Source: Gymnothorax reevesii (lineage: Eukaryota; Chordata; Actinopteri; Anguilliformes; Muraenidae). From it: 64,000 nt of DNA. Shown here one piece after another: positions 1 to 12,370 of the stretch (position 1 is the stretch's first letter; every line of letters starts with the position of its first letter). The notes under the pieces are model-generated. The model saw only the letters and a list, made by a program, of their open reading frames with translations. It was not told the origin of the DNA and searched no databases. A program made the translations under genes and the position numbers. The stretch is from assembly GCA_029721435.1 (NCBI GenBank), contig CM056573.1:150185947-150249946 (forward strand). The letters are read 5' to 3'.

Positions 1-1320
1 GCTTCTATCTGACAGTCTAAAGGGCCCATAAATAAGAAACCCTGCCGTTTTATGAGACTGGTGGTCATCTTTTTAGTACCTATGAGGCAGTAGAAGTCTG
101 AATCCGTCTTGAGTTTTTTCCATCTGCGTCGTTGCTTAACAGAGAGCCTATAAGACATCTGGGAAGATAAGTCTGTGTCTTCAGGGGAATTATCACCAAT
201 TAATTTTAACGGACGTTCACTCCATGTAAACAGGAAAATATTAATGAAATGCCCCTTTAATAGACAATACAGATAATAATCCTTACATTAAAAGGGTAAC
301 ATGAGGTACAAATTTCCACTACGTACATTAGATGCAGTAGAAAGCTCTCTGATCATCTCCAGGTAGCCGCACCAGGGCATTGTGCTGGGCGGAAATTTGG
401 GTGATACACTGTTGTGAACGGAAACACAGAAACAGCACATTTTCGCTGCCTAAAAGAAGTCCTACCTGAAACTAATACACCATTCAATTAAAAAAATTAC
501 AGCACTTTAGCTGCTTGGTAAAAAACACAGTTGCTCATGAACTAACCAACCGATGTATTCCTCCACGAGGCGCATCGTAGTTCACTGTGCGCTGTAGCGA
601 TCAGCTGTTTGGGCCAGACTTTGAGCGGTTTGCGGCAGAGACGGCATTTCAATGGCATAGAATCACTTCTCAAATTTATTAAAAAAATCCCTATAATAAC
701 CAGACCCTATGCAATATCAATTTGTGCTGCAATGTTACATTAGACTTTTTCACAGGTGTTTTACTCTTTTATCTGATGCTTGGGTACAGCAGTGCTCTTC
801 AGCATGCTCCGTTGAGATTTCCCTGAATGTAGCCTCATGAAATGAAAAAAATGAATGCTGCAAACACAGAGGTCTTTTAGGGATATGGATGGCATATCAC
901 TATCCGTGTTGAGGCAACTAGCCACAACTAGAAGTCCAATATTCTACAGAGGAATGTGATGGAAGCTGTAAGTGCACCAGGATACAGCTTTGCTTTCACG
1001 TCCGAGAAAGCAACAGACACGGACCATTTTCGAAATATTTGCACAAGTTAAACGACCATCCGTCCTCGTAACTGCATTTAAGCCACTTGCACACTGGACG
1101 CGAAACAAATTTTTCGCACGCAGATTACATTCAAAGTCAATGCGAAGACGTGAATGCACGCGTTTGTGCAAGCAGCTTTACTGTGATCCAAACATCTAAT
1201 CACTACGGCGCGCAGTGAACACGCCTCGCGGAGGAGTACATCAGCTGGTGAATTCAAGAGCAACTGTGTTTTTTTCCAAGCAGCTACTGTAATTTTTTAA
1301 ATATAGGTTACAATTGAAAT
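1..1320. other. No gene recognised
   Basis: AT-rich non-coding sequence. Open frames here are under 80 codons and overlap on both strands without family resemblance. Short runs such as the CCTTTAA near 255 and TTAAAAGGG near 288 look like decayed repeat ends, but no element can be delimited. Confidence 0.6.
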
Positions 1321-1375
1321 GGTGTATTTTTCAGGGAGGACCTCTTTTATGCCGCAAAAATATGCTGTTTCTGTG

Positions 1376-2855
1376 TTTCTATTTCAATTTCAATTTCAAC
1401 TTATTTGTATAGCGTTTTTCACAGATAAACTGTCACAAAGACGCTTTACAGTCAGAGATGAGGGCAGTGCCCAGCCTATTCCCCTCTACAGCAAATTAGG
1501 CAAAAAACTCCCAGTAGGGTGAAAAATTCTCAAACAGTGGTTAGAAAAAACTCCCCAGTGGGAAGAAATCTCAGGAGGAACCCGGCTATAGTGGGGAAGC
1601 CCATCCTCCGCGGGCTAGCTAGTGAATAACAAGATAAAGCAAAATAGGATAATGACAATACAGTTCCATTAAAGTCCATCTAAACCGTGGCATCAGTTGC
1701 TCGAGTAAGTGGCATGCAGAGGATGGTGCAGAACTGGATCAGGACAGCAGGACAGCAGCAGCCAGCGCTCATGGAGAGGGACAGGGCTTGGATAGTCCAG
1801 GACTCAGAGTTGGGGAGGGAAAGATCCTCGGAAAGAGACAGAAAAAAAAAAAGTGGGGTGAGGCACTGGATAAAACTATTGCGTATTAATAAAAATTACA
1901 GTCCTGAGTCTTATGCCAAGTGAGAATATAGGAGCCGACTGGTCAGGAAGACAGTCAACACCCCTCCATCCACTTCCTGCAGCGCAGAGGCCCTACACTT
2001 ACACCAGGCTGGAAGATCACTTAAGATTAGATAGAACACTAGCACCATATGGACCTCCCCTGTGACCAAGGCTGTAGCAAACCCCACTGGCACCGTTAAT
2101 GCATGCTCAGTGCCACTGGTTCCACACGAATTTTCATAACACTGGCTTCCAATATCTTGTGAACACATCATAAAACAAGGTTGTAGTCAGTCCCACCAGA
2201 GCCAACACATAACTAATCATGAACTAATCATAGGCTTGACTAAAAAGATAAGTTTTCAGCCTACACTAGAGACACTAGAGTGTGTCTGAAGCCCGAATTT
2301 GTCTTGGGAGATTGTTCCGTAAAATTGGTGCTTTGTAAGAGAATGCTCTGCCTCCAATTGTAATTCTCGATATATTTGGAATTTTCAAGTAGTCAGCACC
2401 TTGTGAACGAAGTCATCTTGGTGGGGAGTAAGGAATGAGAAGACTGCAAAGATATTCCGGGGTCAAGTCATTTACAGCTTTGTAAGTTAGTAATGGTATT
2501 TTGTACTCAATTCTGAATTTTACAGGCAGCCAATGAAGATTTTTGAGCACTGGGCTAATGTGATGATATTTCTCAGTCCTAGTTAGAACCCTAGCTGCAG
2601 CATTCTGCACTAATGGGAGATGTCTCAGGGCCGAGCTAGTGCAACCAGACAGTAAGACATTGCAATAGTCCAGCCGAGAGGACACCAATGCGTGTACCAA
2701 TTTTTCAGCATCTTGAAGGTACAAAATTTTTCTAAGTTTAGATATGTTTCGAAGATGGAAAAAATCCACTTGAATGATATTGTTGATGTGAGCCTGGAAA
2801 GAGAATTCTGAATCAAGGGTCACCCCAAGGGTGTATCGCCTGTGTATCGCCTAAA
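1376..2855 (-). mobile_element. 5'-truncated L2-like non-LTR retrotransposon
   Basis: The minus strand from about 2823 to 2413 encodes the C-terminal part of a LINE reverse transcriptase polyprotein. Recognisable pieces are FHLRNISKLR, LVHALVSSRLDYCN, QNAAARVLTRT and LHWLPVKFRIEYKI, which are typical of fish L2/CR1-clade elements. The 5' part (endonuclease and RT core) is missing, as is usual for truncated LINE insertions. The 3' region runs down to about 1376 and ends in a short GAAATT-type repeat tail beside a segment that reads as a degenerate GCTATATAAATAA on the minus strand. That agrees with the 3' tail of fish L2 elements. The 3' boundary is inferred from this tail and is less certain than the coding part. 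Confidence 0.75.
2413..2823 (-). pseudogene. LINE reverse transcriptase C-terminal fragment
   Basis: A 136-residue open stretch inside the L2-like element. It covers the region after the catalytic palm domain, with the SRLDYCNVLLSG and LHWLPVKFRI motifs. No YADD motif is present because the 5' part is absent, so the fragment cannot be an active reverse transcriptase. It is a remnant and not a host gene. Confidence 0.8.
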
Positions 2856-2966
2856 TTCCACCCAGCACATGCCCTGCTATGGCTACCAGGAGGAGATCAG
2901 AGAGCTTTCTACTGAATATAATGTAAGTAGTGGCAATTTTTAGCGCATACAACCCCACTTCAAAAA

Positions 2967-3090
2967 AGTGAACTACCCCTTTAAGTTCAAACGTGAGACA
3001 GACAGTTCACCCCAAAATCTAAAATATACTGTGCATATGCTTCCTCCTACATGTAGAACTATTTATTCGTCTATCCATCCATTGTAAACC
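2967..3090. repeat. Fragment of a fish MITE-like repeat
   Basis: AGTGAACTACCCCTTTAA at 2967-2984 and CAGTTCACCCCAAAAT shortly after it resemble the common fish repeat that begins TTAAAGGGATAGTTCACCC. A related copy begins at 4498. Both are degenerate, and their outer limits are not clear. Confidence 0.35.
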
Positions 3091-4027
3091 ACGACCTCGG
3101 TTACTGGTCACATACTGGAGTCAACAAATTGTTTTAACAACCTGATGCCACTAACAAGGCAAAAGAAATCTTTTGGAAGGGTTGCGGGAAGAAAGCTTTC
3201 ACTGTGCACATGAAACTGTCAGGATTACGTGTCGGAACCACAAGCGAGCACCAGAGAGTACAAAAAAGGTAGGCTTTATTTCTGAAGGGGGGAGACCCCC
3301 AGAGCAGGCAACGGTACAATGTCCACAATCACGAGACAATCCTATAGACAGATATGCAGCTCCGGTCAAGGAGCTCTAACGTGCATAGATAATAAGAGAA
3401 AGGACAGCGTGAGCAGGTGTAGAGAATCCACAGAAACGCAGCAGAGAAGATTCGGGAGAGACAAGAGGCGGAGACTAGAACAGGGCGATTGCTGAGAGCT
3501 TGTTAATCTATTAGTAAGTGCAGCTATACAATCCCTTAGTGCTGGTTAGTAAGTTAATATTATATACAATGTTAGTTTGTGTTAGTTACTCTAGCAAAAA
3601 TAGCAAACTGTTAGTATGGGTTAGTAATATAGAAAAAGCAAGGTGAAGGAAGTAAACAAGATTGGAAGGAATGGTTGAAATCCAGAAACCATTAAATCAC
3701 CCTTAAGAGTGGCACGCAATACTGGGGCTGTGAGCAATGACAAGACAAGAGACCAGACAGGGGGAGACAAAGTGCAATGCATGGCAAAATCAAAAAGATG
3801 AACCGGAATGAAGTTATGGTAAAATGGAAAACATGGCAAAGACTAAACTAGACAATACATGAACATAAACCAGAACCAACATACAATACACATATTTAGA
3901 CATGGTCAGGCAAGCAAAAGATCAATATCCAAGCAATCATGAACAAGGCAGACAGATCAGAAGCATGGCAAACAAGCAGAATCATGACTCTAACATAAAT
4001 GTATGGAGATTGCTGAACTATGACTAG

Positions 4028-4186
4028 AAGAAAGTGCTAGTGTCAGATGAGAGAAAAAGTTTAGAATGTGGGGCAAAAGACAGATGTATGCAAGGAGGGG
4101 CACCACCAGTCAAATATGGTGGAGAGTCATTGATGTTTTGGGCATGCTCTACTACCAGTGGTCCAGGAATACTAGTTAAGGTGATA
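4028..4186 (+). pseudogene. Tc1 transposase fragment
   Basis: Reading from 4028, the plus strand translates as a degenerate piece of a Tc1/mariner DDE transposase. VSDERKS stands where the family has WSDE(S/T)KF, followed by PPVKYGGESLMFW and STTSGPGILVKV. The first catalytic Asp region is followed at the usual distance by the KHGGGSVMVWG-like block. No ends could be found, so this is an isolated remnant of about 53 codons. Confidence 0.7.
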
Positions 4187-4497
4187 CTGAATTTCTCTAA
4201 GTAATAAGAAAATTATGGAGGAATATCTGCTTACCTCGGCGAAGGGGCTGAGGCTTGGTTTGGCTTGTATTTTCCAGCTGGGCAAGAAACCAAGGGCGTA
4301 GGTTTAATGTGAGAATTGGTTGAGACACACATGCGATGTGCAAGCTGGAAAATGTTTGTAAATCTGAGTGCAGATCCTGCCATTACTGTATACCGAGACT
4401 ATCCGAATGAGTGTTTCTCTGTTTTTCTAATTACGCTACGCAAGGTGCCTCCAAAATTTTCATTCAAAGATGCCACATACATAAACTTGCCACAACC

Positions 4498-4745
4498 TTA
4501 AAGTGATAGTCCACCAAAAAACTATAATTTGTATATCAATTACTCGCCATTAGAACTGACAAAGTTGTTTTGTACCTGGCGCAACTTTATGGCAACTGGA
4601 GAGTTTTGAAAAACTATCCAAATTCCTTTTTTGCTGGAAGCAAAAGGGGTCACCAAGTAGCAATGGTAAAAAGTCCACAAAACGTCTGTTGACAAACTTT
4701 CAAACCATCGTCGAACGCATCGTCCAGTAGAATCCAAGTCTGCTT
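4498..4745. repeat. TTAAAG-ended MITE-like fragment
   Basis: It begins TTAAAGTGATAGTCCACC, close to the TTAAAGGGATAGTTCACCC end seen in abundant fish repeats. A poly-G run and a GGGGGCCTCCCCC palindrome follow at about 4765-4813 and look like a separate element end. The right boundary is a guess. Confidence 0.35.
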
Positions 4746-5682
4746 TTTCCGCTAAAAATAATAAGGGGGGGGGGGGGGTGCAGCAAGGAGGGGTCTGAGG
4801 GGGCCTCCCCCAGAAAAATTTGAAAAATTAAAGTGCTGAAAACACATTTTCCTGGTATCTTGGGAGAAAAATCTGTAGAAAAATCTATAATGTTACATAT
4901 CTTACTTACAGACTCTAAAGGGCATAGAATAGCTCACTAGCTTCAGAACCTCAGTACTCGATGGTTATAAGTTTAATGACGGGTGATTCTGAACGTGAAG
5001 ACAGGTTTTGGAATGGAAAGTTTGGAAAGTCTTCCACTATTCCAGGACAAATTTTATTTGTCACCGTAATCAATATAAATATAAATATAAATCAAATAGC
5101 AGGCTATGAATAACTGGTCCATCAGTGGGGTCCTTTTGTAAGCTCAAGCAAATTTTAACCAAACGCAGACTTGCGATAGCCTATTAATTTAACGTCAGTT
5201 TTACCGCTTCCATGTCCCCCTGCAAATGAAAACTGCTTGCTACAAGGATCATCTTGGCCAGCTGGTCTTTTTTTTTGCATTGGAGAGGCTGAGCCTCAAA
5301 TTTTGTCTACTTTATTCTCTAAGCTTTTCCGCCTTTCCATTGCTTTCTGACATTTTCGTCTGTAGTTGTTGAAACACGTTTTACCGCAACAGGGGACAAG
5401 CAAGGCCATTAGTTGAATAAATTTCCCAGCAAGCTTGCCTTCTAAAACTTTAGGACATAAACAACAAAATTAAATAAATTAGCTAGACCATGTATCCTTT
5501 TTTATTTGCAAGAAAAGAGTTTCTCAGTCATTCCTAACGCATAAAGCAAATCTAAACAATTGGATCCGAATAAATTTGCCATGATGCAAGACAACCGGAA
5601 TAATGAATTAAATCATTCAAAGTAGTATATAAACCGGGACTAGCTTATTTGAATATTAGGAGATTGTCAGAGATGATATCTA

Positions 5683-6542
5683 CAGGCCCGGCGCTAGAAC
5701 AGGGAATTGGGGGGGGCACAGACTCGTCCCTTTATGACACTTAGGATAGTCCTGGCTAGTTCTCAATTATTTTCCTTTATTGACGCGTTTTCCAATAGTC
5801 GTTATTGGCAACCGACGACACGGTTTCTCTCCATATGCGATCTAACAGCAATGAAATCATGGGGTAATTTCAGTTGAACTGGGAATTGGGGTGGACAAAA
5901 CATCCATTTTATACAATTATTAGTCCTGACCTGTTCTCAGTCATTTTCATGATTAACAGAAGGTTCACTCCGAGAGCACTCTTAACAGGTGTTGCTCATT
6001 CTCCTAGATTAGGTGGATAACAATCATTCATCTGGACGTGTATTTGTTGAATTTAAATCAACGTTATTCAAAATTGTATACTTGCGCAAATTGCTTGAGT
6101 CGCATGCTTTTTATAGTCTATTTCACTGCCGAGTGCCACTTTTTTCACTCAATACTGAGAGTAATTTTGAATAACGTTGATTTAAATTAAGCAAATATGT
6201 GTCCAGATGAATGATTGTCCTCCCACCTAATCGGGGAGCACAGGCAACACGATTTAAGTGTGGAGTGCTCTCGGAGTTAAGCTTTTGTTAATCATGAAAA
6301 TGACTGAGAACAGGTCAGGACAATTAATTGTTTAAAACGGATCTCAGTTCTACTGAATTCACCCTATGATTTCATCGCTGTTAGATCGCATGTGGAGAGA
6401 AATCGTGTCTTCAGTTGCCAATTACGATAATTGGAAAACGCGTCAATGAAGGAAAATAATTGAGAACTAGCCAGGACTATCCGAATTGTCATAAAGGGGC
6501 ATGTCTGTGCACCCCCAATTCCCAGTTCTAGCGCCAGGCCTG
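5683..6542. mobile_element. 860-bp fold-back element, hAT-like, with target duplication
   Basis: Left end CAGGCCCGGCGCTAGAAC and right end, read on the minus strand, CAGGCCTGGCGCTAGAAC form terminal inverted repeats. The inverted similarity continues inward for about 400 bases per arm: for example, sequence at 5745-5870 is matched in reverse complement by 6360-6490, and 5940-6060 by 6170-6310. The whole element is therefore an imperfect giant palindrome. It is flanked by GATATCTA (5675-5682) and GATAACTA (6543-6550), an 8-bp target duplication with one mismatch. An 8-bp duplication and CAGG ends fit the hAT superfamily. There is no transposase frame, so it is non-autonomous. Confidence 0.8.
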
Positions 6543-6651
6543 GATAACTACCAGCAAGATACTTATATACGTTCAAAATTTGGGCATATTTAAAGAATAA
6601 TGCGCGGTTGGCTTTTTTACTTTTCTGCGAAAAAAGGGCGCGCCTGGAGCT

Positions 6652-7665
6652 AGCCTGACTCTGCCAGCAAACGTACTTCCGCTTATTTTCATTTCACTTC
6701 AGTACTCAGTCTAATCATTCCGAGCTCTGCCTGGTTTACCACGGCAAAAATTATGCCGGACCAACCAGCGAACAGAAGGCGTGGTCGAGAGCCATGATGT
6801 AGCCGCTGCGCCGAGTTTGAAATTGTACTCTCCGAAATCAACAATGGCCACGGGCATGGATACACGGGAGGCCATTCACTCTGTCGTGGAGAAAATCCCG
6901 GGTATCAGCTACTTCTAGCTACAACAAGATGAATGTTTGGTTAGTTTGTGAATGGAAATGATGTTGTAGCAATTAGTTAGCAGTGAACTTTTTAAAAGCC
7001 ATGTCTTTGTTCATGTCACAAGATCTATTCGCTGTCTCAGTGTTATGTTGTCATTATCCATGAATGAAATGGCTGTCTGAGACAGCCAAACGCTTAGAGC
7101 CAAACTGTGTCACTATAAAGTTAGGTAGCGAGCTGGGTGTGATGTTAGCGCAAGTATGGTTAACGTTTCATTTTCGTGTCAACGTAGATTTCGTCCTGAT
7201 GTAAATAATACATTATTCTCACCGATTCTGCCGTTGATATCGGGTCTCTTCCTTTTTTTTTTTTTTTTAACAGCAGCAGTATCTGTCGGAAAAACGATAG
7301 CTCAACAGTTTGTTTCTTGTAAGGAGAACAGAAAGAGCACCTTAGGTTCTTTTAAGTGAATGAGTGAATGGTAAAATTTGATAGATGGGCATATGTGTGG
7401 GTATTAACTTTAATGTACTGATCAGTTTGTTTTCGCTGCATTCCTGGTATGAAGGACTGTAGTTTCCAGCGGAAGTACAAGGCTGCTGAGCCGGCGCATA
7501 ACATACGTCATTGCTAAATGTTAGTGATTAGTTTATGGGTACACCAATGATTTTAAACTTATGACAAGCGCCCACCCACCAGGAAGTAAATACTTGTCAA
7601 TGACGACTACCCCAGACTCTGTGTACAAAGCAAAGCGAAGTAGCAGTCTGGTTTTACCAGGCTAC
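6652..7665. mobile_element. Possible DNA transposon remnant with TAGCCTG ends
   Basis: TAGCCTGACTCTGCCAGC at the left and, on the minus strand, TAGCCTGGTAAAACCAGACT at the right (about 7646-7665) share a short inverted end. The right end resembles a repeat I know from many fish genomes. Inside lies a CpG-bearing segment at 6740-6910 that looks like a small promoter. It contains a 20-codon open stretch from ATG 6844 that stops being open beyond a possible GTATCA donor at 6902. Borders and class are uncertain, and no target duplication was found. Confidence 0.35.
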
Positions 7666-7855
7666 CTTGGGTCCGCCACTGAGTGCTGATTGAAACCTTG
7701 TCTCAATCGTCACTGCTGTAGATCTGCAGTCTTTCTACTTCACTACCTATGTGCCCTCCTGCCAGCCATCAGTGTGTGAATGTGTTCTCACATTCCCTAC
7801 TCCACCATTTCTTTACTCTTTTCTTTTTCTGTGTGCATGAGTCTATGTGCATGCA

Positions 7856-8098
7856 ATATGCTGTTTTTGCATGTCTGTAAGGTTGTGTGCGTGCGTGTGT
7901 GTCTGTGTGCTCATGCATGCACACGTGTTTGTGAGCATGTAATTGTGTGTCTGCCCGTGTGGGCATGTGTGTGCCCACATGTGTATGTATGTTTGTGTGT
8001 ACCCGTATGTGCGTGTGTGTCTACATGCATACATGTATATGCATGTGTGTGTATGTGTGCGTGTGCGTGTGCGTGAGTGCATGTATGCATGTGTGTGT
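7856..8098. repeat. TG-rich microsatellite
   Basis: Degenerate (TG)n/(TGCA)n tract with repeated GTGTGTG and GCATG blocks. The open frames on both strands here, rich in C, V, H and T, are products of the repeat and not genes. Confidence 0.9.
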
Positions 8099-8799
8099 TA
8101 GCTGTGAAGTAAGCATGCAGCAACCCCGGCAGAACACTCACTCAGCTGTTCTAGTGACAGAACAGATGGTTCTCCTAGCCTCACTGAAACAGTCACTGGG
8201 ACATGGCACTGTCTCATGTTTTAGTAAAAGGATACAGAAGATAGGACAGAATCAAGGTCGCCTCTTGCATGCTGTTTTTTCTTAGATGTTGACTAGGTTG
8301 CTGATTGGTTGCTCACACAAACTTGAATGAGATTCAACACTGAAAACAAACCAAATGGTTGAATCAATTGAACTGAGGGCATGACTCTCATCAAATACAA
8401 TGACTGTCACTGACTCAAACCTTCATGAAATGCATTCATGTTGACCTAAATAAATACAAATGAGTTTTTTTCCCCCGAAACAGACGTAAGTGGCTAAAGC
8501 GAAGCATCTTTTTTTTCTCAGTGTATGGAATAATAATTAAAATATGAATATGAAATCCTCGTCTCATTTTTACATGGAAAGTTCAATTAATTTAAATTGA
8601 TCTTTGTCATTGGCTTACTTGTGCAAATTGATCGGAGTTAGCTCGCAAAACCAAAAGTTTCGATATTGTTTGCCTTGTTTTTCAAATTGAGTATCCAGAG
8701 CGCAACGTGCTACAACGACAATGTTTTCATTTTTAAACCAACATGCAGGTGAAGTGTCTCCTGGGTCCTTAAAAATGCACTAAAAGATCATCATCAGCC

Positions 8800-9290
8800 A
8801 AGTGCCGAGGGATTGCGTCGGTCCGCGCGAGCGAGTGTCAATGCATAAGCGTATCAGTGAGTGTGAAGTTGAAGGTCCGCTCGCCGGCGCAGTTTCTTTT
8901 CCTCTTTCTCTTCCCGTCTCTCTTCCCTTTCGCGCAGGTTTTGATCTCTCAGCCGCGAGATCAAAGGCGCTCTCTGGCTATTAGTCAGCGCGAGCCATTG
9001 ATCCCGCATCGATCCACGCGAGACACAGCCGCCCCGTGAACACCGTACGAGGCTCCCTAAAGCTCCCCCGCGCGTCGGGAGAACGGACGAGTGAAAAGAG
9101 AGCGCAAAGGGGGGCAGTGTGTGTGTATATATTTTTCTCTAGCGCGGGGAGAAGCAAGCTCAAGCTTTTTCTTTGCCGCGGGACATGAAACAATGAGGCT
9201 CGAGCCGGTTTTAATAAAGCGCGCTTTCCCTCCTTTCAACTCTGGCGCGAGGCGGACGAGCCGGCAGCGGAGAGCGATCGATAATTAATG
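8800..9290 (+). promoter_or_regulatory. CpG-rich segment, candidate erfl promoter and exon 1
   Basis: The local density of CG dinucleotides is far above the flanks (CGCGCGAGCGAG at 8826, CCCCCGCGCGTCGGG near 9065, GGCGCGAGGCGGACGAG near 9243). It lies 6.3 kb upstream of the first recognised erfl coding exon. That exon begins with a splice acceptor, so a non-coding exon must lie upstream. Fish promoters are often CpG-rich. No TSS or donor can be assigned with certainty, and orientation is inferred from the gene downstream. Confidence 0.45.
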
Positions 9291-9299
9291 ACGATGAAT

Positions 9300-12060
9300 A
9301 ATTTAACCCTATCGATTGATACTTTTTCTTCCTCTTTTTTATTTCCCTTATATCGTATGGCTGCTCTTCTATATGATAGTGATAAGCTACCAAATAACAT
9401 ACACGCCTGTCTCTATACTTTGTATACTTTTGCAGTATTCCAGTAACCTTATCCCCTTTTCGTTGTCCCTTTCAATGGATTTCATTTCAGAACTACTTCA
9501 CAAAAATGGTTTTATTCATCTGTATCATGTGGACTGTCGCCTTCAAACTTCATTCTAACTTTTTTTAAAATCAGGGATGGAGAAAATTGTCACGAGGTAA
9601 CACTGAAATAATTGTTCAACTTTCTGGTTGAAAAAAGAACAAAATTAATAGTTGCACGTTTTTGGCTTAATTACTGTTGGTAGAGGATGAAGTTTCAAAA
9701 CCTAAACTTTTTGGCCGACCTGGTAAAAATGCGGCAAGTTTACAGTAGACCTATCCCAGAAACAATTGCATAATTCGCAAAATAAATGAAAAAAGTTGAT
9801 TTCATTAGATAGTACATGTTGACGATCAGTTTTAGCATTTGCTGAAAGAGTTTCTTGATTTTTTTTTCCCGCCATTGATAGAGAATTTAATTTTTGATAT
9901 CAATGTTAAAGTTAAATTTAATGCAATTAATTAGAAGAAAATATTTAACTGCAGAGCAAAACGAATACATAGAGAAAATTGATAATGTTCCATTTAAATG
10001 CCACATATTCACTTTTGTGGGTCAGTTTATTTAAAATAGCATATTCAACGCATATATATGATTTCATAAAAATATTCTCTCATCAATTTTGTTGGACGTG
10101 TACCCAATGTCTGCATAATTTGAAAATTCAGTATCTTTGTAATTTTTCTGATTGCCTGCCATTATGGCTTGGTAGTTTTTTCTGGATAAGGCCTTTGCAC
10201 TGGATTATCTGTCTGATTTTCCAATTGCCATTTTTTTTAATTAAATTTCCAATTTCACAATGACAGTATGGTGAACAGGTGATAAAAAAAAACCATGAGA
10301 TGATCAATTTATGATAGAGGTTTGGTGGTATATGATATGTCAGTATATTTCCATATCTTGATTTTACAGTAATAAATCTGTGAAAAAAAGTTATAATACA
10401 CGGATTTACAAATCGTTTAAAAAGTTATACAATATTGAGTTGGCAATGTTTTAAAGCTAAATAGAATGGCTTACTGGATGAAGAAATTAAGCATGGAGTG
10501 GCAGTGCATGTGATGTTACAGTCCAGTGCTCACTGCAAATAAGCCAAACAATTAGAACCTATTTAACCCATTCTTTAAAAAAGCAAGTCTTTTTGAGATA
10601 TATGATACACATATATGCCCTATACATATCTTTCACAGCTTTTGTTCTGTAGAACTTTTAATACTGTTTAGCTTTTCCTTTCTTCAGTTTCACAATTGCT
10701 CCTGGAATAATTTGGAACTAGTTTTTAACCGATCAATACTCTCAGTCACTTTATCCCAGTTCTCATTTTTATTCCGTCAAATATTTAATTGCCTTCTTTT
10801 CTAAACTATATCCTCCATCCTTCATTTTTACCTCTTCCCTCTTGCTCCCCTTCTCCCTCTCTCCTAACAAACTCACACCGCAGTCCTCTGTTCTTTGACC
10901 CCCAGGCTGTGCAATGTGTCAGTGCAAACCAGAAAAGAACACAGAGAGGAGTGTGTGAGAGAAAGGGGGGGGATTCACCAAGTTATTTTTTCAGTGCCTA
11001 CCAAAGACAAGGAAAAGACAGATGGGGCAAAACTCTTTCATCAATACGTGAGAGAGTGACACGGAAACAGAGAGGCACATGATAGTCCCCAATTTTATAT
11101 ACTAAGAACTTTTCATAGCATCTTTGATTGGTACAGACTAACACAGTGCTCAGTGCTGCTCCATTTTCAGTTTTATTTCCTTGGTGTCATCTCTGTTTTC
11201 TTCTTGTGTGATTTCTGGCACTATTTTTCGCTCAGCACTTGCCCATGCACATCACCGAACACGACATTGCTCACAGCCGCTGCACTGTTGCCTCTACACT
11301 ATCTCTCTTCTCTATTCCTGCTCAAGTTTCACAGTGAACTTTTCTTAACTGAGAAATGCATGAGAGGATCTGATGTGTGTGTTTTTATGATGATAATAAT
11401 TCATGCCATAGTGTTGCATATGTACGCGTTCACAAATATTCAGGTTTTATGCTCCTTGGTGTACATATGGTTGAATAAAAATCAGAAATCTTGAGCCTCC
11501 TGTATATCTCTGGCTTATGTTTAATTTACTTTATGCTTCAGATGAGTGGCAAGTAACAGCAGGAATTTTGTACATTTTAGCTTTGGCAAGTTGCATGAAG
11601 CTTACAGATTAATTTAGTAGCTTTGGTGACAAGAGCTCAGATTAAATGTTGTATTAAACTTGTCAAAGATACAGAAACTGTTGTTGGGAGAAAACAGAGG
11701 CAGCATTTGTGATTCCTGACATTGTGTGCTCGCTAAGAGTTTATCCATCGAACCTGAGGAATGCGTTAAGAGAATGAAGCTTCTGACTCCTCTGCATACT
11801 CTTTAAAAAATATGGATGATAACTTTTCCTAAAGCGCGGGAAGTATTATTACAAGTACTTTTAATTTGCTGTTATTGCTTTTTATGAATACAAATACAGT
11901 TGTTTCCCATTAAAAACAGCTGTTTTTGATTGTGATGGCAAGGTAAGGGCAAATGGATAGAGGTGATTGTGATGCAATCTGTGGCTGCGTTCATGATATA
12001 AATGTGTGAAACCTTAAATCCATCTACTATAAAGAATGTTATGTGCTTACTTTTACTTCC
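9300..12060. other. AT-rich intronic or intergenic sequence, no gene
   Basis: Long AT-rich stretch with homopolymer runs and no coding signature. If the CpG segment at 8.8-9.3 kb is the erfl promoter, this is erfl intron 1. Confidence 0.5.
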
Positions 12061-12067
12061 CTATCAT

Positions 12068-12272
12068 TCAGTATGCGTGCATGTGTGTGTGCGTGTGTGT
12101 GTGTGTGTATGCACCTTTTTGACTGTGTGTCTGGGTGCGATGTACATTTGTATGCCTAAGTGTGCTTGTGCATGAGTGTGCATCTGAAAATATGCGTGAG
12201 TGTGTGTGTGTGTGTGAGTGGGTGTATGTGTTGTGCGAGTGTTCGCGCATTAGGGTAAATTTATGTACATCT

Positions 12273-12316
<44 letters not shown>

Positions 12317-12370
12317 ACTCTTGTGCGTCACTGTGTGTGTGAGTGTGGGTGCGCTTGTTCATGCGTAAGT
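12068..12370. repeat. TG microsatellite
   Basis: Contains a nearly pure (GT)n core at about 12274-12311 within a broader TG-rich tract. The antisense open frame of 229 codons that ends here is an artefact of the repeat, which gives THTHTH. Confidence 0.9.
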
